Part shown: positions 8,868 through 18,284 of the stretch, piece after piece
Layout of the letters: each line of letters opens with the position of its first letter
Position numbering within the stretch: position 1 is the stretch's first letter
Made by a program: the position numbers and the translations under genes
Notes under the pieces: generated by a model
Told to the model about the DNA's origin: nothing
The model's input: the letters and a program-made list of their open reading frames with translations, nothing else
Databases searched by the model: none
Origin: Acinetobacter sp. ANC 3832
GTDB lineage: Bacteria; Pseudomonadota; Gammaproteobacteria; Pseudomonadales; Moraxellaceae
Assembly (NCBI RefSeq): GCF_002135415.1
Contig: NZ_NEGJ01000003.1
Coordinates: 124,001-188,000 of the forward strand
Direction: 5' to 3'
Length of the DNA stretch: 64,000 bases

Positions 8868-11495
8868 TTACCAGCTAAAGCCTACACCAGCACCACCTGA
8901 ACTTTCATCTTCGGTAAATGCACCACCCAAACTAAGACTCACATTATCACTGACGATGCGCTGATATCCTACTGCAACGGCCTTCTCACTACCTTGGAAG
9001 CCAGCTCCAACGCCAACACGATTGAGCCCCTTCAAACCTGAAGTACTGGTTGCCATATTCATCATAGCCGAACTCATTGCACCTTGACGGTCAAAACGCT
9101 TATCTACCTCTTTAAAACGATGTTCTGTTTGAAGACTAAAGTCTGTAAAACTACTTTCCAACCCAGAAATACGCGTATCAGTATAATCTTTTGATGTTTT
9201 TAATGTATCTGTATTCGCAGCTTGCATTTGACGTAAATTAACAGCATCAGTAGCTTCTGTTGCATCTGCAACATGAATGATTTGACGCTCATTATCTTTC
9301 GCCCCAACTGAGACAGTATTATCACGTGTAGATGCTGAATTATGCCCCAGAACAACTGCATTTTTAGCTTCAGTTTCCACATTATTACCCAGTACAAAAG
9401 TATTATCGGCTTTGACTGTATTATCGTTCCCAATAACATAGCTACCATTTCCAACCACAATATTTGGATCACCAAAAGCACCTGAACCATTACCTGTAAC
9501 TTGATTCTGGTCTCCAATACTAATAGAGGAATCCCCAATGACCTGAGCACCATAACCAATTGCTGTTGAATTTGTACCTTGAACACTTGCATTAATTCCT
9601 AATGCAAGAGAGTTGTCGCCAATCACACTCGCAGCGCTTCCACTACCATTTCCACTATTGTTTCCAGATAGTCCTGTTGAAGAGCCCGTTACATTAATAA
9701 ATTTACCATCTTCTTTTATTTGAGCATGTAAACCAGCAACTTTTTGATCTGTATATTGCTGAGTTTGTTGATTAGAAGAGGCTATGCTTTGATCTGTATA
9801 CTGCTGAGCTTGTTGATTAGAGGATGCAACACTCTGATCAACGTAATTTTTAGATGCACTATTTAATGCTTGCCCACTCTGATTTGTATAATCTTTAGAT
9901 TGATCTAATACAATTTGGTTTTGCTGATCAACATAATTTTTTAAATCAACCACAGATCCTTTAATACTAGAGAGTTCGTTATTTACAGCACCAAAAGTAT
10001 CCCCTACATTTGAGTAATTTTTACCTTGAATTGAATAGTTTGGTAATGTAAATACGCCATTATTAAAACCTGCTCCGCCCCCTAATATTGAAGCAGTTTG
10101 ATTTGCATGACCATCTACTTGAGTTGCCAATGTCATTACATTCTGATTGGTTGTAAAGAGCTGACCACCTGTCACTGCATCTGTTGAACTAACAGAACTA
10201 ATATCACCCGCTTTTAAATTACTTAACGTTGTACCTGAACTGCCCGCTAAAGTAATTTTATCTTTGGTCATTGGGTCATCATAAGTGACAACGGCACCTG
10301 CTAACGAACCGATACCTTGTTGTAAGTTACTAATATCTGACTCATTGATCGTCACTCGACCATCTAATGCTGTAATCGCACCTGTATTTGTACCAATTTT
10401 TCCATCTAAAGTACTGACTTCATTACTTACACGAGTCTCTAAAGCCGATACATTCTGATTGGTTGTAAAGAGCTGTCCACCTGTCACTGCATCTGTTGAA
10501 CTAACAGAACTAATATCACCTGCTTTTAAATTACTTAACGTTGTACCTGAACTGCCCGCTAAAGTAATTTTATCTTTGGTCATTGGATCATCATAAGTGA
10601 CAACTGCACCTGCTAACGAACCAATGCCTTGTTGTAAATTACTAATATCTGACTCATTGATCGTCACTCGACCATCTAATGCTGTAATCGCAACTGTATT
10701 TGTACCAATTTTTCCATCTAAAGTACTGACTTCATTACTTACTCGGGTATCTAATGTCGTTATTGCATCTTTATTGAGTTTGATTTTTCCATCTAATGTA
10801 CCCACTTCGGTTGTAACGCGTTTATTGACAACGCCAACCGAATCATCCATTTGTAGTTTATTTACAGCATCGGTATTGTCTGTGCCTGCTGCAACACTCG
10901 TAATTTGACGTAAATTTGTCGTACTGCCTACAGCAAAAGTATTGTTACGATCTGCAACTGAGTTAGCCCCTAGAGCAACACTATTTTCTCCTCTTGCTTT
11001 TGCTTGAGAACCCATTGCCACATTATATTCATAAAAAGCTAAAGCACCTGTTCCTACTGCAACACCAGAAACAGATGCTGCAGCGCCCCCTATAGCAACA
11101 GCATTACTTAACGCCAAATTTAAATTACTACAATCACTTCCAATCGATACGGCGTTATCTGTATTGTACATAATCTGTGCACTATTTATATGAGCACCAC
11201 CTCCATAGTACAAACTGACACGAGGATCATTACCATTTTTATAAGTAAGACGAATTTCGGGCATATTATTATTTGAACAAGAAACACCTTGTACAATATT
11301 TCCTGCAAAAATATAAGGGCTTAAAAATAGACTACTTATTATAATAAGCGGTTTAATGACTTTTATTTTAAATGCTATTGGCTGATTTTTTGTATTTTGC
11401 GTGGATTTTACCTTTCCTTGGCTTTTTGCATTTTCAGAAACAATGACCATACGCCCGAGTGATGTGTTAAATATAACTTTAAAAATTTTGTTCAT
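8868..11495 (-). CDS. Trimeric autotransporter adhesin (YadA/Ata-like)
   Basis: A surface adhesin of 875 residues secreted by the type Vc route. The N-terminus MNKIFKVIFNTSLGRMVIVS is the extended signal peptide region typical of very large secreted proteins. A hydrophobic segment and the cleavage region SPYIFA follow. Head repeats of YadA type (GAAASVSGVAVGTGALA, ARGENSVALGANSVADRN) are followed by neck motifs (TDAVNKLQM) and a coiled-coil stalk. A second head block (about 610-740) precedes the C-terminal membrane anchor (about 810-875), which ends in Phe-Ser-Trp. Two copies of a 104-residue stalk unit are nearly identical. A response regulator is divergent upstream. Adhesins of this type mediate adherence, autoaggregation and biofilm. 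Confidence 0.92.
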   Translation of the reverse strand: MNKIFKVIFNTSLGRMVIVSENAKSQGKVKSTQNTKNQPIAFKIKVIKPLIIISSLFLSPYIFAGNIVQGVSCSNNNMPEIRLTYKNGNDPRVSLYYGGGAHINSAQIMYNTDNAVSIGSDCSNLNLALSNAVAIGGAAASVSGVAVGTGALAFYEYNVAMGSQAKARGENSVALGANSVADRNNTFAVGSTTNLRQITSVAAGTDNTDAVNKLQMDDSVGVVNKRVTTEVGTLDGKIKLNKDAITTLDTRVSNEVSTLDGKIGTNTVAITALDGRVTINESDISNLQQGIGSLAGAVVTYDDPMTKDKITLAGSSGTTLSNLKAGDISSVSSTDAVTGGQLFTTNQNVSALETRVSNEVSTLDGKIGTNTGAITALDGRVTINESDISNLQQGIGSLAGAVVTYDDPMTKDKITLAGSSGTTLSNLKAGDISSVSSTDAVTGGQLFTTNQNVMTLATQVDGHANQTASILGGGAGFNNGVFTLPNYSIQGKNYSNVGDTFGAVNNELSSIKGSVVDLKNYVDQQNQIVLDQSKDYTNQSGQALNSASKNYVDQSVASSNQQAQQYTDQSIASSNQQTQQYTDQKVAGLHAQIKEDGKFINVTGSSTGLSGNNSGNGSGSAASVIGDNSLALGINASVQGTNSTAIGYGAQVIGDSSISIGDQNQVTGNGSGAFGDPNIVVGNGSYVIGNDNTVKADNTFVLGNNVETEAKNAVVLGHNSASTRDNTVSVGAKDNERQIIHVADATEATDAVNLRQMQAANTDTLKTSKDYTDTRISGLESSFTDFSLQTEHRFKEVDKRFDRQGAMSSAMMNMATSTSGLKGLNRVGVGAGFQGSEKAVAVGYQRIVSDNVSLSLGGAFTEDESSGGAGVGFSW
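10141..10752 (-). repeat. Tandem duplication of a 312-bp stalk unit in the adhesin gene
   Basis: The segment from 10141 recurs from 10453 with only a few mismatches, a period of 312 bp or 104 codons. Each unit encodes the stalk from VSNEVSTLDGKIGTN through TGGQLFTTNQNV. The low divergence points to recent duplication. The copy number can change by slippage or recombination. Confidence 0.9.
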
Positions 11496-11726
11496 GCTTT
11501 ATCCCCTTAAATAAAAAGTTTCCCCTATTTTTATTTGATCATGTGCTAAATTATTTAATTATCCCTGAAACTAGGTATTTTCTTATTTCGATGAGACTTA
11601 AGTGACTTATTCATTAGAAAAATTAAATATCTTATATATTTAACTTTAAATACCTAAAATTAGTGATCGTAAAATTTTGGGGATATGGCACATTAGACAC
11701 AGAAAGAATATAGATGAGTTTGATAG

Positions 11727-12425
11727 ATGAACAATAATGCGCTTGTTTTACCCGTTCCCGTCATTGTTGTTGAAGATGAACCGTTAATTCAAACACGCTT
11801 AAAAGCAATTCTCTTAGAGATTGGTTACCAGCAAGAAGACCTTTTTTTTGCTCAAAGTCTCGCTCAAGCCAATATCTTGCTTGACAAAAATTCAGCTTCT
11901 TTTGCACTTGTTGACTTAGGTCTGCCCGATGGCAATGGCATTGAATTTATTTCAACACTCAAACAATATGACCCCACCATCACTATCTTAGTGATATCTG
12001 CATGGAGTACTGAAGACGTTATATTAAAAGCCTTAAGTGCGGGTGCAACAGGCTATGTCTTAAAAGAACGAGATGATTTAGAAGTCTCTCTTGCTATACG
12101 TAGCGTCCTTCGTGGCGGAGCACCAATTGATCCGTTTATTGCACAGAAAATTTTAAAACTCCTGCAATTGACTGAAAAAAGTCGAACAATGACCAATAAA
12201 AATAAAATAAAACCAAATGATGAATATGAAAACTTATCAAAACGTGAACATGAAATTTTAACTTTAGTTGCCCGTGGTTTAAGTAATAAAGAAATTGCAG
12301 ATCTATTATTTATATCTCGGTATACTGTTGAATCTCACATTAAACATATCTATCGGAAACTTGCGGTATGTACCCGTACCAAGGCCGTAGATACAGCAAG
12401 AACACTCGGCTTGCTTGAGCAATAA
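11727..12425 (+). CDS. NarL/LuxR-type response regulator
   Basis: A transcription factor of 232 residues. The receiver domain (about 10-130) shows the acidic pocket VVEDEP (Glu16, Asp17), the phosphorylation site in LVDLGLPDG (Asp63) and the conserved Lys in YVLKE. The C-terminal LuxR helix-turn-helix (about 168-230) includes LSKREHEILTLVARGLSNKE and TVESHIKHIYRKL. It lies 231 bp from the divergent adhesin gene and upstream of a matching HisKA_3 sensor kinase. The pair is most likely one two-component system. That it controls the adhesin is inferred from position only. Confidence 0.9.
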   Translation: MNNNALVLPVPVIVVEDEPLIQTRLKAILLEIGYQQEDLFFAQSLAQANILLDKNSASFALVDLGLPDGNGIEFISTLKQYDPTITILVISAWSTEDVILKALSAGATGYVLKERDDLEVSLAIRSVLRGGAPIDPFIAQKILKLLQLTEKSRTMTNKNKIKPNDEYENLSKREHEILTLVARGLSNKEIADLLFISRYTVESHIKHIYRKLAVCTRTKAVDTARTLGLLEQ

Positions 12426-12814
12426 ATTTTTATACTCTTTTAATCACTATATTTCTTGCACAACACGATTTAATTTTTCTCTCAAAAAGAAAAAATAAAG
12501 AGTTTTATTAATCGTTGTGCAAGACACCTACTTAATGCGATTAAAAATTAAACTAAATATTCGTAATTATGCAACACTCACCCATATAAAGCGTGAATAA
12601 AATCACATTTAAAATCAAATATTTAAAAATAAAAATGCTAAACTATTTTGACTTAATATCGAAAATTTAAAATCTTTCTTCAGGAAACAACTTTTCATCA
12701 GACTTTTTTACTTCTTTTCTATTTTCGTGAGAAAAGTAAAAAACTGGTGAACACTAATACAAAATGTCTGTTTTTAATATTAAAGATCATACATTTTTAT
12801 CTAAGGCTTGATCA
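12426..12814. other. 389-bp gap between regulator and kinase, with two hairpins
   Basis: No open reading frame is credible here. Two inverted repeats stand out: 12455-12523, where CTTGCACAAC pairs with GTTGTGCAAG across about 50 bases, and about 12704-12743, an A/T-rich stem around TTTTCGTGAG. A gap this long inside a two-component pair suggests that the kinase has its own promoter. Confidence 0.5.
12455..12523. repeat. Long imperfect inverted repeat
   Basis: The left arm CTTGCACAACACGATTTAAT matches the reverse complement of the right arm ending GTTGTGCAAG at 12523. The outer ten bases pair perfectly. It starts 30 bp after the regulator stop. It could end transcription, protect the 3' end or bind a regulator. 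Confidence 0.6.
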
Positions 12815-14734
12815 ATGCGAGACAAAAAAAGTGATGTGAAAAATACTTGTTATAAAGTATCTATGACTTTATTTTTATGCTTTATTCTTTTTATTTTGCA
12901 AAGTCTACATACTGTTTCAGCACGTGTAGATGACTCGTTACAAGCAACAGAGCAATGTCAGGGCCAAATCAATCACATCGCTGTTTCTAAAAGTGTTGAT
13001 AAAAATAATCAGTTAATACCCAATGCAAATTGGATCACTTTAGACAGCCTTCCTGACTTTTGGAGCAAACGTTGGCCAAATTATCACGGCAATGCTTGGT
13101 ATAAAATTACATGGAAATATGACTGTCCAACCTCACAAACCACACCTATTTCTCTTGTTGTTTCTAATATTAACATGGCAGGTCAAATTTTTTTAAATGA
13201 TGAATTATTGTGGCAAGACCAGTCTTTACATGAACCTTTATCAAGAAGTTGGCAAACACCTCGCTCTTGGATTTTACCTGCTTCAAGTCTAAAAAAAGGT
13301 GAAAATATTATTTGGATCCGTGTGGTCGGTATTGCAACTCAAAGATCAGGCTTAGGTGAAGTATTGATTGGTGATCAAATTACAGCGACAGATCATTTCA
13401 ATAATTTAATCTTGGAAAAAAGAACATTACTGATTTCTAATGTCATGATTAATTTCGTTCTTGGCTTATTTTGTTTGTTAGTGTGGCTATTACATTCTAA
13501 AGAAAAAGCTTTTGTTTGGTTCGCCCTTGTTTCTTTGTCTTGGGTACTTTATGTCGGAATTATACTTAGTCAGAAACCTATATTTTCATTACCCACCGCT
13601 ACAATTGACCGAATAACTATTTTCATTTTTTGCTGCTATTCTGTATTTGGATATATGGCAGCATGGCGATTTGCAAATCGTCGTTATCCTCTCATAGAAA
13701 AATTTTTTTGTATTTTCTGCATTATCGCTGGTCTTTGTCTTTTTTTAGTCCCTAATATTTATCTTCCCTTTGTTTTAAATAGTTTCTTTGTTTTCGCTGT
13801 CATTATTTTTCTATTGAAATGTTTAACGTACCCGTTCATTGCCTATCAAGTTAAACAACCTGAAATCTATTTTTTAGCTTTTACTTATGTCACTTTTTTC
13901 CCGATTGCAATCAATGATGCTTATTTCATGATTACCCATGAAGGGCGAGCACTTTCCCCTTATACATCACCATTTAGTACTTTGTTTATTGGTATTATTT
14001 TAGCGCTAAGATTAGCTAGAAATGCAAAACGTATTGAGCAATTCAATAAAACCTTAGAAGACAGTGTCATTCTTGCAAGAAATGAACTGACCAATGCGTT
14101 GAATACTCAACATCAACTTGCAATTGAAAATACAAAACTACAAGAACGCATTAATTTAGCTCATGATTTACATGATGGATTAGGCGGATCAATTGTTCGC
14201 TCGATGATTATGCTAGACCATAATGAAAAAGTTGATAAACCGCATATGATGTCGATGTTAAAACTATTACGGAATGATCTGCGCCAAGTAATTGATTCAG
14301 GTTCAAGTATTGGTGCAAAAGTTCCTGAAAGCCCTATTATTTGGGCTGCCCCTATTCGGCACCGTTTTATTCAAATTTTTGAAGAGATGGAAATAGAGTC
14401 AACATGGGTTTTTGCACATACATGGAAAACTACGCCTAGTTCCTTACAATGTTTAACCCTTTCACGTGTCGCTGAAGAAGCGTTAACCAATATCGTAAAA
14501 CATAGTCAAGCAACGCAGGTAGATGTTTCATTGCTTGAAAATGGTCAACAGTTACTCTTTGAAATCACGGATAACGGGATTGGTTTTAATCCAGACAACG
14601 TTGAGGAAGGCTTACATGTGGGTTTACAAAGTATGCAAGCACGAATTCAACGCATTGGAGGCACATTAAATATTGTTTCGATCTCGGGACATACTACAAT
14701 CCGTGTAATTATTAGTCTGATTCCTTCTGTATAA
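12815..14734 (+). CDS. Membrane sensor histidine kinase, 7TMR-DISM / HisKA_3 type
   Basis: Sensor of 639 residues and probable partner of the upstream regulator. A signal-like hydrophobic segment (residues about 15-36) precedes a periplasmic beta-rich domain with the GNAWYKITWKY segment, as in 7TMR-DISM extracellular domains. A multi-pass membrane region follows (about 210-400). A coiled-coil linker then leads to the dimerisation helix LAHDLHDGLGGSIV, where His453 is the expected phosphorylation site of the HisKA_3 family. The ATPase domain shows VAEEALTNIVKHSQA (N box) and FEITDNGIGFNPDN (G1 box). The ligand is unknown. Confidence 0.9.
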   Translation: MRDKKSDVKNTCYKVSMTLFLCFILFILQSLHTVSARVDDSLQATEQCQGQINHIAVSKSVDKNNQLIPNANWITLDSLPDFWSKRWPNYHGNAWYKITWKYDCPTSQTTPISLVVSNINMAGQIFLNDELLWQDQSLHEPLSRSWQTPRSWILPASSLKKGENIIWIRVVGIATQRSGLGEVLIGDQITATDHFNNLILEKRTLLISNVMINFVLGLFCLLVWLLHSKEKAFVWFALVSLSWVLYVGIILSQKPIFSLPTATIDRITIFIFCCYSVFGYMAAWRFANRRYPLIEKFFCIFCIIAGLCLFLVPNIYLPFVLNSFFVFAVIIFLLKCLTYPFIAYQVKQPEIYFLAFTYVTFFPIAINDAYFMITHEGRALSPYTSPFSTLFIGIILALRLARNAKRIEQFNKTLEDSVILARNELTNALNTQHQLAIENTKLQERINLAHDLHDGLGGSIVRSMIMLDHNEKVDKPHMMSMLKLLRNDLRQVIDSGSSIGAKVPESPIIWAAPIRHRFIQIFEEMEIESTWVFAHTWKTTPSSLQCLTLSRVAEEALTNIVKHSQATQVDVSLLENGQQLLFEITDNGIGFNPDNVEEGLHVGLQSMQARIQRIGGTLNIVSISGHTTIRVIISLIPSV

Positions 14735-14775
14735 TTCTGTTTAAAAAACTCTGATGATAATGATGAATCAGTTGA

Positions 14776-14812
14776 AAGAAAAAGGAGAAATATCTTATTC
14801 CTCCTTTTTCTT
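14776..14812. terminator. Bidirectional terminator between convergent kinase and nuclease genes
   Basis: The arms AAGAAAAAGGAG and CTCCTTTTTCTT form a 12-bp stem around a 13-base loop. T-rich ends in both directions fit two converging genes. Confidence 0.75.
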
Positions 14813-14839
14813 AGATCAGGCTTGATGCATATCTGTATT

Positions 14840-17305
14840 CTAAGTTAAAGATTTACGTCTACGTAAAGTTGTACCTATCACTAATCCTATTAAAGACAAA
14901 ATAGACCACAGGCCTACACTACCACCACCACTTTTCCCATCGGTATTATTTGAAACAGATTCATTCAAATCTAAATCAACAATGACTGGATCATGGTCTG
15001 ATGAACGGAAAGCATCATCATTATAAAACAGTGTTTTTTGCTCATTTGTTTTATAATCATCATTATAATCCAAGGCTGTTGGCTCATCTGCATTGATATG
15101 CCATGCAAAAGTACGTTTCACCATCGGATATAAATCTGCATCAGCAATTGCATGATCTAAGTTCCCTGCACCACCATTGCCTGTTGCATCACTTGCCACA
15201 CCAAAAACATAACTATAAGCCGTTTTACCTTGCCCAATTTTTTCGTCATTGAGTAGGACTTTATAATTGGCTTTTTCAAATGCTAAAATTGGATCTTCTT
15301 TGGCATAACTATTCATATCTCCGACCAATAAATAATTAGATTTTTGTGTTTTGGTGGGATTCGTTGCAATCCATTGCATCAGTTTTTGTACGGCAGTTAA
15401 TCGAGTTGGGTTCCAACATCCTTGACCATCGCCTTGATCGGCATCTGCTAGTTTTTTATCTTCAGGGCAACTTCCTTTCGATTTTAAATGATTTGGAACC
15501 ACGGTAAATATTTCCCCACCATTGATAGGCTGAAAACTTTGTGCCATGGTGACACGATTTTTTTGGCTGAGATCATCATATACAACAGCATCATTTACAG
15601 TTTTCACGCGTTTACTGTTATAAATAATAGCAACAGCAATCGCATCCGTACCTAACTTCGTTGTTTTTGGTGGAATCACATATTTCCAATCTGCACCTAG
15701 CGCTTTGGTTAAATAGGCAATTGCACTTTTATCATCATACCCATTGTTTGCAATTTCCATTAAGCCGTACACATCTGCATCAATGGCTTTTAAAGCACTG
15801 ACAATTTTCTGATGCTGCTTTTTAAACTCAACTTCAGTAGATGCCCCACGTTCTGTAGGAAAACCTTTTTCAGTACCATTATCATAATTAAGCACATTGA
15901 AGGATGAAACACGTATTTGCTTGCTATCTTTAGCCAGTACACTGCTTCGAGGATTGGTATCTTTCACAATTTCAGGCTGTGCCTTACCTAAAATCGGTTG
16001 AATACGCCATGCACCAAAACGATATTCTAAAATTCCTTCTACATTTTTAAGTTGATAACCTGAACGTAAAGTATTTAATGCACTAAAATTTTGTGGTAAC
16101 CACGGCGTTCTATTTTGATTGTTGTATCCATCATCTAAAATGATTTTTGACAAAATATTCTGTTTCGCCAAAGCAATGGCTTCTGCTGATTTTGCAGGAT
16201 ATAAATTGGTTGGGAGATATAAACGCCCTAAACTTAAATATAACTCACCATAACGACCATAATTATAATTTTCACTCACTGTCAAAGCCTGTGGAATTTT
16301 AACCAACATTCCTTGAAAGCGTTTAGGTACATTCCCCGTTGTATCAGTCAAACTAGCAAAAGGTAAACTTACTGATTGTGCTGTGACTGCATTAGATGCT
16401 TGTTGATTACAAGTCTGAATATTTTGATCAAGCTGATCCATTTGAAGTTGATTGAGATAAGAGGTTAAACGACCTTTTAAAATTATCTCTTCACCTACTT
16501 TTCCTCCAATAATTTGACTACTTGGTGGTAAGTATACAAAAATAGCATTACTCAAATTTGCTTTGGCTTTTGTATCAGGTGTTTGTACGTAAAAGCCTGA
16601 GAAACCATTGTCATAGCGATAGTCTGCAGTAATAACACCACGAATGACATATTGCTGATTTTGCATTGCAGACTGTAAATCTGCAATGGGTGTATCAGTG
16701 GTACTACAACTAATGGTTGTCACAGGTGGTGTAACGACGGAATCCGTACCTAAATACTGAGAAAATGCATTTTGATCTGACCACTTCAACCATTCACTTT
16801 CTAAATTAAATACAGCAGTTGGATCAATTGAAGTCACATTATTCGATGTTTTAATTCGTGACAAACTATTCTTATAACTACTAAAATTCGCTCCGCTCCA
16901 CCCTGTTCCAGGGTCTTCCCCAACACGACCAAAACGATCGACAGGCACTCCTTTATATAAAAGCACCAAAGCATCATTACCATTAAATGCAAGCCCCGCA
17001 ACTTGATTCACTTTAGAACCAATTTCTGTCTGTAACTCTGTGCGACCAACGACATATTTTGCTTTGCTTGCTAATGAACCTTGTAATGTAAAAGTAGCTG
17101 ACTTAGTCGTAGATCCATTCGTAAATTGCTGAATCTCATAATCTGCTAAATTCACAGTTGTACCATCTGGATTATAAATTTCAATCCCTTTTTTATTTGC
17201 AGATCCATCAATATATTGACTAAACATCAATTGTGCATGTACAGAAAAAGAGCACCCTAGAAGTATCATACTTAAACTTAATAGCTGTGGTTTTATATTC
17301 ATCAT
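14840..17305 (-). CDS. ExeM/NucH-type extracellular endonuclease with GlyGly-CTERM-like tail
   Basis: A secreted nuclease of 821 residues. A signal peptide (to about residue 24) is followed by a lamin-tail domain (LMFSQYIDGSANKKGIEIYN). An OB-like region follows (about 200-300). The C-terminal endonuclease/exonuclease/phosphatase domain (about 465-780) carries SFNVLNYDNG, YGLMEIANNGYDD, VVPNHLKSKGSC, LVGDMNSYAKEDP and SSDHDPVIVDLD, which contain the metal and catalytic residues. The end, GGGSVGLWSILSLIGLVIG followed by RRRKS, is a Gly-rich, hydrophobic, basic tripartite signal of the GlyGly-CTERM type, processed by rhombosortase in other proteobacteria. Probable roles are nutrient release from extracellular DNA or biofilm turnover. 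Confidence 0.87.
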   Translation of the reverse strand: MMNIKPQLLSLSMILLGCSFSVHAQLMFSQYIDGSANKKGIEIYNPDGTTVNLADYEIQQFTNGSTTKSATFTLQGSLASKAKYVVGRTELQTEIGSKVNQVAGLAFNGNDALVLLYKGVPVDRFGRVGEDPGTGWSGANFSSYKNSLSRIKTSNNVTSIDPTAVFNLESEWLKWSDQNAFSQYLGTDSVVTPPVTTISCSTTDTPIADLQSAMQNQQYVIRGVITADYRYDNGFSGFYVQTPDTKAKANLSNAIFVYLPPSSQIIGGKVGEEIILKGRLTSYLNQLQMDQLDQNIQTCNQQASNAVTAQSVSLPFASLTDTTGNVPKRFQGMLVKIPQALTVSENYNYGRYGELYLSLGRLYLPTNLYPAKSAEAIALAKQNILSKIILDDGYNNQNRTPWLPQNFSALNTLRSGYQLKNVEGILEYRFGAWRIQPILGKAQPEIVKDTNPRSSVLAKDSKQIRVSSFNVLNYDNGTEKGFPTERGASTEVEFKKQHQKIVSALKAIDADVYGLMEIANNGYDDKSAIAYLTKALGADWKYVIPPKTTKLGTDAIAVAIIYNSKRVKTVNDAVVYDDLSQKNRVTMAQSFQPINGGEIFTVVPNHLKSKGSCPEDKKLADADQGDGQGCWNPTRLTAVQKLMQWIATNPTKTQKSNYLLVGDMNSYAKEDPILAFEKANYKVLLNDEKIGQGKTAYSYVFGVASDATGNGGAGNLDHAIADADLYPMVKRTFAWHINADEPTALDYNDDYKTNEQKTLFYNDDAFRSSDHDPVIVDLDLNESVSNNTDGKSGGGSVGLWSILSLIGLVIGTTLRRRKSLT

Positions 17306-17496
17306 GATTTTGAACAGTTGTTAAAATTGAATGTAGAGTAATTTTTATACATGACATCACTATGAATGCTTGATGACAGTTTTAGTTTAAATGACCTAAT
17401 CTAATGTGAAGAGATTATCATCCTGAAAATAAAAAGTTTGACTTGGTTGACTGAGGTCTTACAATACCGTTTTTGAATTTTACATTTGCCAAGGTT

Positions 17497-18213
17497 ATGT
17501 CGAACGATCAATTAGATTCGCAAGTTGTAGAACTAGACAATTTGCAAGAGCACCGTGAAATTGTGACTTTTATGCGCCGTTCTTCTCCGCTAAATACGTC
17601 ACAACGTACTGCGCTTGAACAACATCGTGATTTAATTTTGGAATATCCTGTGGGCGACTTACGTCAACAGTTTGAGCACCCTGAACGTCCATTGACTGTT
17701 GAAATTGGTTTTGGTATGGGTCGTTCACTGGTACTCATGGCAAAGGCAAATCCTGAGCGTAACTATGTTGGTATTGAAGTTCATGTGCCTGGGATTGCAC
17801 AGTGTGTTTATGAAGCAGGTATGGCAGAAGTAAGCAACCTACGTCTTTTAGATGCTGATGCTATTCAAGTGTTACGTGAAATGCCTGACAACAGCATTAA
17901 TGCGATTCAATTGTATTTCCCAGATCCTTGGCAGAAAAAACGTCATTTTAAACGTCGTTTCGTTTCCCATGACCGTATGCCATTGGTTGAACAAAAACTG
18001 GAAATGGGTGGTACATTCCACTCAGCAACAGATTGGGAACCGTATGCTGAATGGATGTTGGATGTTTTAGAGAATCGTCCGAATCTTGAAAATATGGCAG
18101 GTAAAGGCAATAGCTACCCTCGCCCAGATTGGCGTCCTCAAACTAAATTTGAACGTCGTGGTTTAGAAGAAGGTCATAAAATTAATGACTTCTTGTTTAA
18201 GAAAACTCATTAA
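17497..18213 (+). CDS. trmB: tRNA (guanine-N7)-methyltransferase TrmB
   Basis: Methylates G46 in the variable loop of tRNA with SAM. Visible family motifs are VEIGFGMGRSLVLMA (SAM binding), YVGIEVHVPGI, and NAIQLYFPDPWQKKRHFKRR, the TrmB signature. The end TKFERRGLEEGHKINDFLFK is also typical. An in-frame TTG lies at 17473, but I prefer the ATG at 17497 (238 residues), which begins MSNDQLDSQ and matches the usual family length. The gene is divergent from the nuclease and is followed by a strong terminator. Confidence 0.93.
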   Translation: MSNDQLDSQVVELDNLQEHREIVTFMRRSSPLNTSQRTALEQHRDLILEYPVGDLRQQFEHPERPLTVEIGFGMGRSLVLMAKANPERNYVGIEVHVPGIAQCVYEAGMAEVSNLRLLDADAIQVLREMPDNSINAIQLYFPDPWQKKRHFKRRFVSHDRMPLVEQKLEMGGTFHSATDWEPYAEWMLDVLENRPNLENMAGKGNSYPRPDWRPQTKFERRGLEEGHKINDFLFKKTH

Positions 18214-18230
18214 TTCTTAAACCATGTCAT

Positions 18231-18260
18231 AAAAAACAGAGCGATTAGGCTCTGTTTTTT
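18231..18260 (+). terminator. Intrinsic terminator after trmB
   Basis: AAAAAACAGAGC and its complement around a GATTAG loop, then a T-run. The symmetric A/T flanks could also serve the convergent desaturase gene. Confidence 0.85.
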
Positions 18261-18284
18261 ATTTTGCAATCAACAATTATAGAA

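Noticed and set aside
9200-9592. 130-residue frame in the adhesin gene
   Set aside because: Same strand but another frame of the adhesin head repeats. The repeat coding keeps the frame open by chance.
10141-10752. Repeat pair considered as a CRISPR array
   Set aside because: The 312-bp period is in frame inside the adhesin gene and encodes stalk units.
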